DNA of 64,000 bases from Nomia melanderi. Lineage: Eukaryota; Arthropoda; Insecta; Hymenoptera; Halictidae. Both the position numbers and the translations under genes were made by a program. The stretch covers positions 24,895,160-24,959,159 of the forward strand of contig NC_134999.1 of assembly GCF_051020985.1 (NCBI RefSeq). The letters are read 5' to 3'. Positions within the stretch are counted from its first letter, which is position 1. Every line of letters starts with the position of its first letter. Shown in pieces: positions 50,101-63,275 of the stretch. The notes beneath the pieces are model-generated. The model saw nothing but the letters and a program-made list of their open reading frames with translations, was not told the DNA's origin and did not search any database.

Positions 50101-52944
50101 GATTGTATAGTCTAAAGTCAATTTCGACCAAAAGTATCCCGACCTTCCCATCGGTCCGCCGGATGTAGCTTTGGTCCCTATGAGACCTCGTCCTGGAGTC
50201 CCATCACTGCTAAGTCAAATGGCTACCCCCGGCCTTCCTGGCAATTCTGGCCGACGGAATCCAAGTTTTCCACTTTGGAAACCTGGTTTGTATAGTCTAA
50301 AGTCAATTTCGACCAAAAGTATCCCGACCTTCCCATCGGTCCGCCGGATGTAGCTTTGGTCCCTATGAGACCTCGTCCTGGAGTCGCATCACTGCTAAGT
50401 CAAATGGCTACCCCCGGCCTTCCTGGCAATTCTGGCCGACGGAATCCAAGTTTTCCGCTTTGGAAACCTGGTTTGTATAGTCTAAAGTCAATTTCGACCA
50501 AAAGTATCCCGACCTTCCCATCGGTCCGCCGGATGTAGCTTTGGTCCCTATGAGACCTCGTCCTGGAGTCCCATCACTGCTAAGTCAAATGCTACCCCCG
50601 GCCTTCCTGGCAATTCTGGCCGACGGAATCCAAGTTTTCCACTTTGGAAACCTGATTTCTATAGTCTGAAGTCAATTTCGACCAAAAGTATCCCATCCTT
50701 CTCATCGGTCAGTCGGATGTAGCCTTGGTCGCTATGAGACCTTGTCCTGGAGTCCCATCAGTGCTAAGTTAAATGGCTACCCCCGACCTTCCTGCGAATT
50801 CTGGCCGACGGAATCCAAGTTTTACACTTTGGCAACCTGGATTGTATAGTCTAAAGTCATTTTCGACCAAAAGTATCCCGACCTTCCCATCGGTCAGTCG
50901 GATGTAGCCTTGGTAGCTATGAGATCTCGTCCTGGAGTCCCATCACTGCTAAGTCAAATGGCTACCCGCGACCTTCATGGGAATTCTGGCCGACGGAATC
51001 CAAGTTTTACACTTTGGCAACCTGGATTGTATAGTCTAAAGTCAATTTCGACCAAAAGTATCCCGACCTTCCCATCGGTCAGCCGGATGTAGCCTTGGTT
51101 CCTATGAGACCTCGCCCTGGAGTCCCATCACTGCTAAGTCAAATGGCTACCCCCGGCCTTCCTGGCAATTCTGGCCGACGGAATCCAAGTTTTCCACTTT
51201 GTAAACCTGGTTTGTATAGTCTAAAGTCATTTTCGACCAAAAGTATCCCGACCTTCCCATCGGTCTGCCGGATGTAGCCTTGGTTCCTATGAGACCTCGC
51301 CCTGGAGTCCCATCACTGCTAAGTCAAATGGCTACCCCCGGCCTTCCTGGCAATTCTGGCCGACGGAATCCAAGTTTTCCACTTTGGAAACCTGGTTTGT
51401 ATAGTCTAAAGTCAATTTCGACCAAAAGTATCCCGACCTTCCCATCGGTCAGCCGGATGTAGCTTTGGTCCCTATGAGACCTCGTCCTGGAGTCGCATCA
51501 CTGCTAAGTCAAATGGCTACCCCCGGCCTTCCTGGCAATTCTGGCCGACGGAATCCAAGTTTTAGACTTTGGAAACCTGGATTGAATAGTCTAAAGTCAA
51601 TTTCGACCAAAAGTATCCCGACCTTCCCATCGGTCCGCCGGATGTAGCTTTGGTCCCTATGAGACCTCGTCCTGGGGTCCCATCACTGCTTAGTCAAATG
51701 GCTACCCCCGGCCTTCCTGGCAATTCTGGCCGACGGAATCCAAGTTTTCCACTTTGGAAACCTGGTTTGTATAGTCTAAAGTCAATTTCGACCAAAAGTA
51801 TCCCGACCTTCCCATCGGTCCGCCGGATGTAGCTTTGGTCCCTATGAGACCTCGTTCTGGAGTCCCATCACTGCTAAGTCAAATGGCTACCCCCGGCCTT
51901 CCTGGCAATTCTGGCCGACGGAATCCAAGTTTTCCGCTTTGGAAACCTGGTTTGTATAGTCTAAAGTCAATTTCGACCAAAAGTATCCCGACCTTCCCAT
52001 CGGTCCGCCGGATGTAGCTTTGGTCCCTATGAGACCTCGTCCTGGAGTCCCATCACTGCTAAGTCAAATGGCTACACCCGGCCTTCCTGGCAATTCTGGC
52101 CGACGGAATCCAAGTTTTACACTTTGGAAACCTGGATTGAATAGTCTAAAGTCGATTTCGACCAAAAGTATCCCGACTTTCCCATCGGTCAGCCGGATGT
52201 AGCTTTGGTCCCTATGAGACTTCGTCCTGGAGTCCCATCACTGCTAAGTCAAATGGCTACCCCCGACCTTCCTGCGAATTCTGGCCGACGGAATCCAAGT
52301 TTTCCACTTTGGGAACCTGGATTGAATAGTCTAAAGTCAATTTCGACCAAAAGTATCCCGACCTTCCCATCGGTCAGCCGGATGTAGCTTTGGTCCCTAT
52401 GAGACCTGGTCCTGGAGTCCCATCACTGCTAAGTCAAATGGCTACCCCCGGCCTTCCTGGCAATTCTGGCCGACGGAATCCAAGTTTTAGACTTTGGAAA
52501 CCTGGTTTGTATAGTCTAAAGTCAATTTCGACCAAAAGTATCCCGACCTTCCCATCGCTCAGGCAGATGTAGCTTTGGTCCCTATGAGACCTCGTCCTGG
52601 AGTCCCATCACTGCTAAGTCAAATGGCTACCCCCGGCCTTCCTGGCAATTCTGGCCGACGGAATCCAAGTTTTACACTTTGGAAACCTGGATTGAATAGT
52701 CTAAAGTCAATTTCGACCAAAAGTATCCCGACCTTCCCATCGGTCAGCAGGATGTAGCTTTGGTCCCTATGAGACCTCGTCCTGGAGTCGTATCACTGCT
52801 AAGTCAAATGGCTACCCCCGGCCTTCCTGGCAATTCTGGCCGACGGAATCCAAGTTTTCCGCTTTGGAAACCTGGTTTGTATAGTCTAAAGTCAATTTCG
52901 ACCAAAAGTATACCGACCTTCCCATCGGTCCGCCGGATGTAGCT

Positions 52945-54423
52945 TTGGTCCCTATGAGACCTCGTCCTGGAGTCCCATCACTGCTAAGTCAAAAGGCTAC
53001 CCCCGGCCTTCCTGGCAATTCTGGCCGACGGAATCCAAGTTTTCCACTTTGGAAACCTGATTTCTATAGTCTGAAGTCAATTTCGACCAAAAGTATCCCA
53101 TCCTTCTCATCGGTCAGTCGGATGTAGCCTTGGTCGCTATGAGACCTTGTCCTGGAGTCCCATCACTGCTAAGTTAAATGGCTACCCCCGACCTTCCTGC
53201 GAATTCTGGCCGACGGAATCCAAGTTTTACACTTTGGCAACCTGGATTGTATAGTCTAAAGTCATTTTCGACCAAAAGTATCCCGACCTTCCCATCGGTC
53301 AGTCGGATGTAGCCTTGGTAGCTATGAGATCTCGTCATGGAGTCCCATCACTGCTAAGTCAAATGGCTACCCGCGACCTTCATGGGAATTCTGGCCGACG
53401 GAATCCAAGTTTTACACTTTGGCAACCTGGATTGTATAGTCTAAAGTCAATTTCGACCAAAAGTATCCCGACCTTCCCATCGGTCAGCCGGATGTAGCCT
53501 TGGTTCCTATGAGACCTCGACCTGGAGTCCCATCACTGCTAAGTCAAATGGCTACCCCCGGCCTTCCTGGCAATTCTGGCCGACGGAATCCAAGTTTTCC
53601 ACTTTGTAAACCTGGTTTGTATAGTCTAAAGTCATTTTCGACCAAAAGTATCCCGACCTTCCCATCGGTCTGCCGGATGTAGCCTTGGTTCCTATGAGAC
53701 CTCGCCCTGGAGTCCCATCACTGCTAATTCAAATGGCTACCCCCGGCCTTCCTGGCAATTCTGGCCGACGGAATCCAAGTTTTCCACTTTGGAAACCTGG
53801 TTTGTATAGTCTAAAGTCAATTTCGACCAAAAGTATCCCGACCTTCCCATCGGTCAGCCGGATGTAGCTTTGGTCCCTATGAGACCTCGTCCTGGAGTCG
53901 CATCACTGCTAAGTCAAATGGCTACCCCGGCCTTCCTGGCAATTCTGGCCGACGGAATCCAAGTTTTAGACTTTGGAAACCTGGATTGAATAGTCTAAAG
54001 TCAATTTCGATCAAAAGTATCCCGACCTTTCCATCGGTCAGCCGGATGTAGCTTTGGTCCTTATGAGACCTCGTCCTGGAGTCCCATCACTGCTAAGTCA
54101 AATGGCTACCCCCGGCCTTCCTGGCAATTCTGGCCGACGGAATCCAAGTTTTACACTTTGGAAACCTGGATTGAATAGTCTAAAGTCAATTTCGACCAAA
54201 AGTATCCCGACCTTCCCATCGGTCAGCAGGATGTAGCTTTGGTCCCTATGAGACCTCGTCCTGGAGTTCCATCACTGCTAAGTCAAATGGCTACCCCCGG
54301 CCTTCCTGGCAATTCTGGCCGACGGAATCCAAGTTTTCCACTTTGGAAACCTGGTTTGTATAGTCTAAAGTCAATTTCGACCAAAAGTATCCCGACCTTC
54401 CCATCGCTCAGGCAGATGTAGCT
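52945..54423 (+). repeat. Eight-unit satellite block, copy B of a long-range pair
   Basis: This block matches 38,703-40,182 unit for unit at a distance of 14,242 bp, including the 1-bp deletion unit and the GCTAATTCAAATGG unit. At least one base differs (CTCGACCTGG here, CTCGATCTGG in copy A). Confidence 0.85.
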
Positions 54424-57400
54424 TTGGTCCCTATGAGACCTCGTCCTGGAGTCCCATCACTGCTAAGTCAAATGGCTACCCCCGGCCTTCTTGGCAATTC
54501 TGGCCGACGGAATCCAAGTTTTCCACTTTGGAAACGTGGTTTGTATAGTCTAAAGTCATTTTCGACCAAAAGTATCCCGACCTTCCCATCGGTCTGCCGG
54601 ATGTAGCCTCGGTTCCTATGAGACCTCGCCCTGGAGTCCCATCACTGCTAAGTCAAATGGCTACCCCCGGCCTTCCTGGCAATTCTGGCCGACGGAATCC
54701 AAGTTTTACACTTTGGAAACCTGGTTTGTATAGTCTAAAGTCAATTTCGACCAAAAGTATCCCGACTTTCCCATCGGTCAGCCGGATGTAGCTTTGGTCC
54801 CTATGAGACCTCGTCCTGGAGTCCCATCACTGCTAAGTCAAATGGCTACCCCCGGCCTTCTTGGCAATTCTGGCCGACGGAATCCAAGTTTTCCACTTTG
54901 GAAACCTGGTTTGTATAGTCTAAAGTCAATTTCGACCAAAAGTATCCCGACCTTCCCATCGGTCCGCAGGATGTATCTGTGGTCCCTATGAGACCTCGTC
55001 CTGGGGTCCCATCACTGCTAAGTCAAATGGCTACCCCCGGCCTTCCTGGCAATTCTGGCCGACGGAATCCAAGTTTTCCGCTTTGGAAACCTGGTTTGTA
55101 TAATCTAAAGTCAATTTCGACCAAAAGTATCCCATCCTTCCCATCGGTCAGTCGGATGTAGCCTTGGTCGCTATGAGACCTTGTCCTGGAGTCCCATCAC
55201 TGCGAAGTTAAATGGCTACCCCCGACCTTCCTGCGAATTCCGGCCGACGGAATTCAAGTTTTAGACTTTGGAAACCTGGATTGAATAGTCTAAAGTCGAT
55301 TTCGACCAAAAGTATCCCGACTTTCCCATCGGTCAGCCAGATGTAGCTTTGGTCCCTATGTGACCTCGTCCTGGAGTCCCATCACTGCTAAGTCAAATGG
55401 CTACCCCCGGCCTTCCTGGCAATTCTGGCCGACGGAATCCAAGTTTTACACTTTGGAAACCTGGTTTGTATAGTCTAAAGTCATTTTCGACCAAAAGTAT
55501 CCCGACCTTCCCATCGGTCTGCCGGATGTAGCCTTGGTTCCTATGAGACCTCGCCCTGGAGTCCCATCACTGCTAAGTCAAATGGCTACCCCCGGCCTTC
55601 CTGGCAATTCTGGCCGACGGAATCCAAGTTTTCCACTTTGGAAACCTGGTTTGTATAGTCTAAAGTCAATTTCGACCAAAAGTATCCCGACCTTCCCATC
55701 GATCCGCCGGATGTAGCTTTGGTCCCTATGAGACCTCGTCCTGGAGTCGCATCACTGCTAAGTCAAATGGCTACCCCCGGCCTTCCTGGCAATTCTGGCC
55801 GACGGAATCCAAGTTTTCCGCTTTGGAAACCTGATTTCTATAGTCTGAAGTCAATTTCGACTAAAAGTATCCCGACCTTCCCATCGGTCCGCCGGATGTA
55901 GCTTTGGTCCCTATGAGACCTCGTCCTGGAGTCCCATCACTGCTAAGTTAAATGGCTACCCCCGACCTTCCTGCGAATTCTGGCCGACGGAATCCAAGTT
56001 TTACACTTTGGCAACCTGGATTGTATAGTCTAAAGTCATTTTCGACCAAAAGTATCCCGACCTTCCCATCGGTCAGTCGGATGTAGCCTTGGTAGCTATG
56101 AGATCTCGTCCTGGAGTCCCATCACTGCTAAGTCAAATGGCTACCCGCGACCTTCATGGGAATTCTGGCCGACGGAATCCAAGTTTTACACTTTGGCAAC
56201 CTGGATTGTATAGTCTAAAGTCAATTTCGACCAAAAGTATCCCGACCTTCCCATCGGTCAGCCGGATGTAGCCTTGGTTCCTATGAGACCTCGCCCTGGA
56301 GTCCCATCACTGCTAAGTCAAATGGCTACCCCCGGCCTTCCTGGCAATTCTGGCCGACGGAATCCAAGTTTTCCACTTTGGAAACCTGGTTTGTATAGTC
56401 TAAAGTCAATTTCGACCAAAAGTATCCCGACCTTCCCATCGGTCCGCCGGATGTAGCTTTGGTCCCTATGAGACCTCGTCCTGGAGTCCCATCACTGCTA
56501 AGTCAAATGGCTACCCCCGGCCTTCCTGGCAATTCTGGCCGACGGAATCCAAGTTTTCCGCTTTGGAAACCTGGTTTGTATAGTGTAAAGTCAATTTCGA
56601 CCAAAAGTATCCCGACCTTCCCATCGGTCCGCCGGATGTAGCTTTGGTCCCTATGAGACCTCGTCCTGGAGTCCCATCACTGCTAAGTCAAATGGCTACA
56701 CCCGGCCTTCCTGGCAATTGTGGCCGACGGAATCCAAGTTTTACACTTTGGAAACCTGGTTTGTATAGTCTAAAGTCAATTTCGACCAAAAGTATCCCGA
56801 CCTTCCCATTGCTCAGGCAGATGTAGCTTTGGTCCCTATGAGACCTCGTCCTGGAGTCCCATCACTGCTAAGTCAAATGGCTACCCCCGGCCTTCCTGGC
56901 AATTCTGGCCGACGGAATCCAAGTTTTACACTTTGGAAACCTGGTTTGTATAGTCTAAAGTCATTTTCGACCAAAAGTATCCCGACCTTCCCATCGGTCT
57001 GCCGGATGTAGCCTTGGTTCCTATGAGACCTCGCCCTGGAGTCCCATCACTGCTAAGTCAAATGGCTACCCCCGGCCTTCCTGGCAATTCTGGCCGACGG
57101 AATCCAAGTTTTCCACTTTGGAAACCTGGTTTGTATAGTCTAAAGTCAATTTCGACCAAAAGTATCCCGACCTTCCCATCGATCCGCCGGATGTAGCTTT
57201 GGTCCCTATGAGACCTCGTCCTGGAGTCGCATCACTGCTAAGTCAAATGGCTACCCCCGGCCTTCCTGGCAATTCTGGCCGACGGAATCCAAGTTTTCCG
57301 CTTTGGAAACCTGATTTCTATAGTCTGAAGTCAATTTCGACTAAAAGTATCCCGACCTTCCCATCGGTCCGCCGGATGTAGCTTTGGTCCCTATGAGACC

Positions 57401-60400
57401 TCGTCCTGGAGTCCCATCACTGCTAAGTTAAATGGCTACCCCCGACCTTCCTGCGAATTCTGGCCGACGGAATCCAAGTTTTACACTTTGGCAACCTGGA
57501 TTGTATAGTCTAAAGTCATTTTCGACCAAAAGTATCCCGACCTTCCCATCGGTCAGTCGGATGTAGCCTTGGTAGCTATGAGATCTCGTCCTGGAGTCCC
57601 ATCACTGCTAAGTCAAATGGCTACCCGCGACCTTCATGGGAATTCTGGCCGACGGAATCCAAGTTTTACACTTTGGCAACCTGGATTGTATAGTCTAAAG
57701 TCAATTTCGACCAAAAGTATCCCGACCTTCCCATCGGTCAGCCGGATGTAGCCTTGGTTCCTATGAGACCTCGCCCTGGAGTCCCATCACTGCTAAGTCA
57801 AATGGCTACCCCCGGCCTTCCTGGCAATTCTGGCCGACGGAATCCAAGTTTTCCACTTTGGAAACCTGGTTTGTATAGTCTAAAGTCAATTTCGACCAAA
57901 AGTATCCCGACCTTCCCATCGGTCCGCCGGATGTAGCTTTGGTCCCTATGAGACCTCGTCCTGGAGTCGCATCACTGCTAAGTCAAATGGCTACCCCCGG
58001 CCTTCCTGGCAATTCTGGCCGACGGAATCCAAGTTTTCCGCTTTGGAAACCTGGTTTGTATAGTCTAAAGTCAATTTCGACCAAAAGTATCCCGACCTTC
58101 CCATCGGTCCGCCGGATGTAGCTTTGGTCCCTATGAGACCTCGTCCTGGAGTCCCATCACTGCTAAGTCAAATGCTACCCCCGGCCTTCCTGGCAATTCT
58201 GGCCGACGGAATCCAAGTTTTCCACTTTGGAAACCTGATTTCTATAGTCTGAAGTCAATTTCGACCAAAAGTATCCCATCCTTCTCATCGGTCAGTCGGA
58301 TGTAGCCTTGGTCGCTATGAGACCTTGTCCTGGAGTCCCATCACTGCTAAGTCAAATGGCTACCCCCGGCCTTCCTGGCAATTCTGGCCGACGGAATCCA
58401 AGTTTTAGACTTTGGAAACCTGGTTTGTATAGTCTAAAGTCAATTTCGACCAAAAGTATCCCGACCTTCCCATCGCTCAGGCAGATGTAGCTTTGGTCCC
58501 TATGAGACCTCGTCCTGGAGTCCCATCACTGCTAAGTCAAATGGCTACCCCCGGCCTTCCTGGCAATTCTGGCCGACGGAATCCAAGTTTTACACTTTGG
58601 AAACCTGGATTGAATAGTCTAAAGTCAATTTCGACCAAAAGTATCCCGACCTTCCCATCGGTCAGCAGGATGTAGCTTTGGTCCCTATGAGACCTCGTCC
58701 TGGAGTCGCATCACTGCTAAGTCAAATGGCTACCCCCGGCCTTCCTGGCAATTCTGGCCGACGGAATCCAAGTTTTCCGCTTTGGAAACCTGGTTTGTAT
58801 AGTCTAAAGTCAATTTCGACCAAAAGTATACCGACCTTCCCATCGGTCCGCCGGATGTAGCTTTGGTCCCTATGAGACCTCGTCCTGGAGTCCCATCACT
58901 GCTAAGTCAAAAGGCTACCCCCGGCCTTCCTGGCAATTCTGGCCGACGGAATCCAAGTTTTCCACTTTGGAAACCTGATTTCTATAGTCTGAAGTCAATT
59001 TCGACCAAAAGTATCCCATCCTTCTCATCGGTCAGTCGGATGTAGCCTTGGTCGCTATGAGACCTTGTCCTGGAGTCCCATCACTGCTAAGTTAAATGGC
59101 TACCCCCGACCTTCCTGCGAATTCTGGCCGACGGAATCCAAGTTTTACACTTTGGCAACCTGGATTGTATAGTCTAAAGTCATTTTCGACCAAAAGTATC
59201 CCGACCTTCCCATCGGTCAGTCGGATGTAGCCTTGGTAGCTATGAGATCTCGTCATGGAGTCCCATCACTGCTAAGTCAAATGGCTACCCGCGACCTTCA
59301 TGGGAATTCTGGCCGACGGAATCCAAGTTTTCTACATTGGCAACCTGGACTGTATAGTCTAAAGTCATTTTCGACCAAAAGTATCCCGACCTTTCCATCG
59401 GTCAGCCGGATGTAGCTTTGGTCCTTATGAGACCTCGTCCTGGAGTCCCATCACTGCTAAGTCAAATGGCTACCCCCGGCCTTCCTGGCAATTCTGGCCG
59501 ACGGAATCCAAGTTTTCCACTTTGGAAACCTGGTTTGTATAGTCTAAAGTCAATTTCGACCAAAAGTATCCCGACCTTCCCATCGCTCAGGCAGATGTAG
59601 CTTTGGTCCCTATGAGACCTCGTCCTGGAGTCCCATCACTGCTAAGCCAAATGGCTACCCCCGGCCTTCTTGGCAATTCTGGCCGACGGAATCCAAGTTT
59701 TACACTTTGGAAACCTGGTTTGTATAGTCTAAAGTCAATTTCGACCAAATGTATCCCGACTTTCCCATCGGTCAGCCGGATGTAGCTTTGGTCCCTATGA
59801 GACCTCGTCCTGGAGTCCCATCACTGCTAAGTCAAATGGCTACCCCCGGCCTTCTTGGCAATTCTGGCCGACGGAATCCAAGTTTTCCACTTTGGAAACC
59901 TGGTTTGTATAGTCTAAAGTCAATTTCGACCAAAAGTATCCCGACCTTCCCATCGGTCCGCAGGATGTATCTTTGGTCCCTATGAGACCTCGTCCTGGGG
60001 TCCCATCACTGCTAAGTCAAATGGCTACCCCCGGCCTTCCTGGCAATTCTGGCCGACGGAATCCAAGTTTTCCGCTTTGGAAACCTGGTTTGTATAATCT
60101 AAAGTCAATTTCGACCAAAAGTATCCCATCCTTCCCATCGGTCAGTCGGATGTAGCCTTGGTCGCTATGAGACCTTGTCCTGGAGTCCCATCACTGCGAA
60201 GTTAAATGGCTACCCCCGACCTTCCTGCGAATTCCGGCCGACGGAATTCAAGTTTTAGACTTTGGAAACCTGGATTGAATAGTCTAAAGTCGATTTCGAC
60301 CAAAAGTATCCCGACTTTCCCATCGGTCAGCCAGATGTAGCTTTGGTCCCTATGAGACTTCGTCCTGGAGTCCCATCACTGCTAAGTCAAATGGCTACCC

Positions 60401-60897
60401 CCGACCTTCCTGCGAATTCTGGCCGACGGAATCCAAGTTTTCCACTTTGGAAACCTGGATTGAATAGTCTAAAGTCAATTTCGACCAAAAGTATCCCGAC
60501 CTTCCCATCGGTCAGCCGGATGTAGCTTTGGTCCCTATGAGACCTGGTCCTGGAGTCCCATCACTGCTAAGTCAAATGGCTACCCCCGGCCTTCCTGGCA
60601 ATTCTGGCCGACGGAATCCAAGTTTTAGACTTTGGAAACCTGGTTTGTATAGTCTAAAGTCAATTTCGACCAAAAGTATCCCGACCTTCCCATCGCTCAG
60701 GCAGATGTAGCTTTGGTCCCTATGAGACCTCGTCCTGGAGTCCCATCACTGCTAAGTCAAATGGCTACCCCCGTCCTTCCTGGCAATTCTGGCCGACGGA
60801 ATCCAAGTTTTCCACTTTGGAAACCTGGATTGAATAGTCTAAAGTCAATTTCGACCAAAAGTATCCCGACCTTCCCATCGGTCCGCCGGATGTAGCT

Positions 60898-63275
60898 TTG
60901 GTCCCTATGAGACCTCGTCCTGGAGTCCCATCACTGCTAAGTCAAATGGCTACCCCCGGCTTTCTTGGCAATTCTGGCCGACGGAATCCAAGTTTTCCAC
61001 TTTGGAAACCTGGTTTGTATAGTCAAAAGTCAATTTCGACCAAAAGTATCCCGACCTTCCCATCGGTCTGCCGGATGTAGCCTCGGTTCCTATGAGACCT
61101 CGCCCTGCAGTCCCATCACTGCTAAGTCAAATGGCTACCCCCGGCCTTCCTGGCAATTCTGGCCGACGGAATCCAAGTTTTACACTTTGGAAACCTGGAT
61201 TGAATAGTCTAAAGTCAATTTCGACCAAAAGTATCCCGACCTTCCCATCGGTCAGCCGGTTGTAGCTTTGGTCCCTATGAGACCTCGTCCTGGAGTCCCA
61301 TCACTGCTAAGTCAAATGGCTACACCCGGCCTTCCTGGCAATTCTGGCTGACGGAATCCAAGTTTTACACTTTGGAAACCTGGATTGAATAGTCTAAAGT
61401 CGATTTCGACCAAAAGTATCCCGACTTTCCCATCGGTCAGCCGGATGTAGCTTTGGTCCCTATGAGACCTCGTCCTGGAGTCCCATCACTGCTAAGTCAA
61501 ATGGCTACCCCCGACCTTCCTGCGAATTCTGGCCGACGGAATCCAAGTTTTCCACTTTGGAAACCTGGATTGAATAGTCTAAAGTCAACTTCGACCAAAA
61601 GTATCCCGACCTTCCCATCGGTCAGCCGGATGTAGCTTAGGTCCCTATGAGACCTCGCCCTGGAGTCCCATCACTGCTAAGTCAAATGGCTACCCCCGGC
61701 CTTCCTGGCAATTCTGGCCGACGGAATCCAAGTTTTACACTTTGGAAACCTGGTTTGTATAGTCTAAAGTCAATTTCGACCAAAAGTATCCCGACTTTCC
61801 CATCGGTCAGCCGGATGTAGCTTTGGTCCCTATGAGACCTCGTCCTGGAGTCCCATCACTGCTAAGTCAAATGGCTACCCCCGGCCTTCTTGGCAATTCT
61901 GGCCGACGGAATCCAAGTTTTACACTTTGGAAACCTGGATTGAATAGTCTAATGTCGATTTCGACCAAAAGTATCCCGACCTTCCCATCGGTCCGCCGGA
62001 TGTAGCTTTGGTCCCTATGAGTCCTCGTCCTGGAGTCCCATCACTGCTAAGTCAAATGGCTACCCCCGGCCTTCCTGGCAATTCTGGCCGACGGAATCCA
62101 AGTTTTCCGCTTTGGAAACCTGGTTTGTATAGTCTAAAGTCAATTTCGACCAAAAGTATCCCGACCTTCCCATCGGTCCGCCGGATGTAGCTTTGGTCCC
62201 TATGAGACCTCGTCCTGGAGTCCCATCACTGCTAAGTCAAATGGCTACCCCCGGCTTTCTTGGCAATTCTGGCCGACGGAATCCAAGTTTTCCACTTTGG
62301 AAACCTGGTTTGTATAGTCAAAAGTCAATTTCGACCAAAAGTATCCCGACCTTCCCATCGGTCTGCCGGATGTAGCCTCGGTTCCTATGAGACCTCGCCC
62401 TGCAGTCCCATCACTGCTAAGTCAAATGGCTACCCCCGGCCTTCCTGGCAATTCTGGCCGACGGAATCCAAGTTTTACACTTTGGAAACCTGGATTGAAT
62501 AGTCTAAAGTCAATTTCGACCAAAAGTATCCCGACCTTCCCATCGGTCAGCCGGTTGTAGCTTTGGTCCCTATGAGACCTCGTCCTGGAGTCCCATCACT
62601 GCTAAGTCAAATGGCTACACCCGGCCTTCCTGGCAATTCTGGCTGACGGAATCCAAGTTTTACACTTTGGAAACCTGGATTGAATAGTCTAAAGTCGATT
62701 TCGACCAAAAGTATCCCGACTTTCCCATCGGTCAGCCGGATGTAGCTTTGGTCCCTATGAGACCTCGTCCTGGAGTCCCATCACTGCTAAGTCAAATGGC
62801 TACCCCCGACCTTCCTGCGAATTCTGGCCGACGGAATCCAAGTTTTCCACTTTGGAAACCTGGATTGAATAGTCTAAAGTCAACTTCGACCAAAAGTATC
62901 CCGACCTTCCCATCGGTCAGCCGGATGTAGCTTAGGTCCCTATGAGACCTCGCCCTGGAGTCCCATCACTGCTAAGTCAAATGGCTACCCCCGGCCTTCC
63001 TGGCAATTCTGGCCGACGGAATCCAAGTTTTACACTTTGGAAACCTGGTTTGTATAGTCTAAAGTCAATTTCGACCAAAAGTATCCCGACTTTCCCATCG
63101 GTCAGCCGGATGTAGCTTTGGTCCCTATGAGACCTCGTCCTGGAGTCCCATCACTGCTAAGTCAAATGGCTACCCCCGGCCTTCTTGGCAATTCTGGCCG
63201 ACGGAATCCAAGTTTTACACTTTGGAAACCTGGATTGAATAGTCTAATGTCGATTTCGACCAAAAGTATCCCGAC
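60898..63275 (+). repeat. Tandem duplication of a 7-unit satellite block
   Basis: Rare variants at 60,898-61,979 recur exactly 1,295 bp (7 units) later: GGCTTTCTTGG, TATAGTCAAAAG, GCCCTGCAGTC, GCCGGTTGTAG, TCTGGCTGACGG, GTCAACTTCG, GTAGCTTAGG and TCTAATGTCG. The copies diverge at about 61,980 versus 63,275. This looks like one of the youngest amplification events in the array. Confidence 0.88.
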
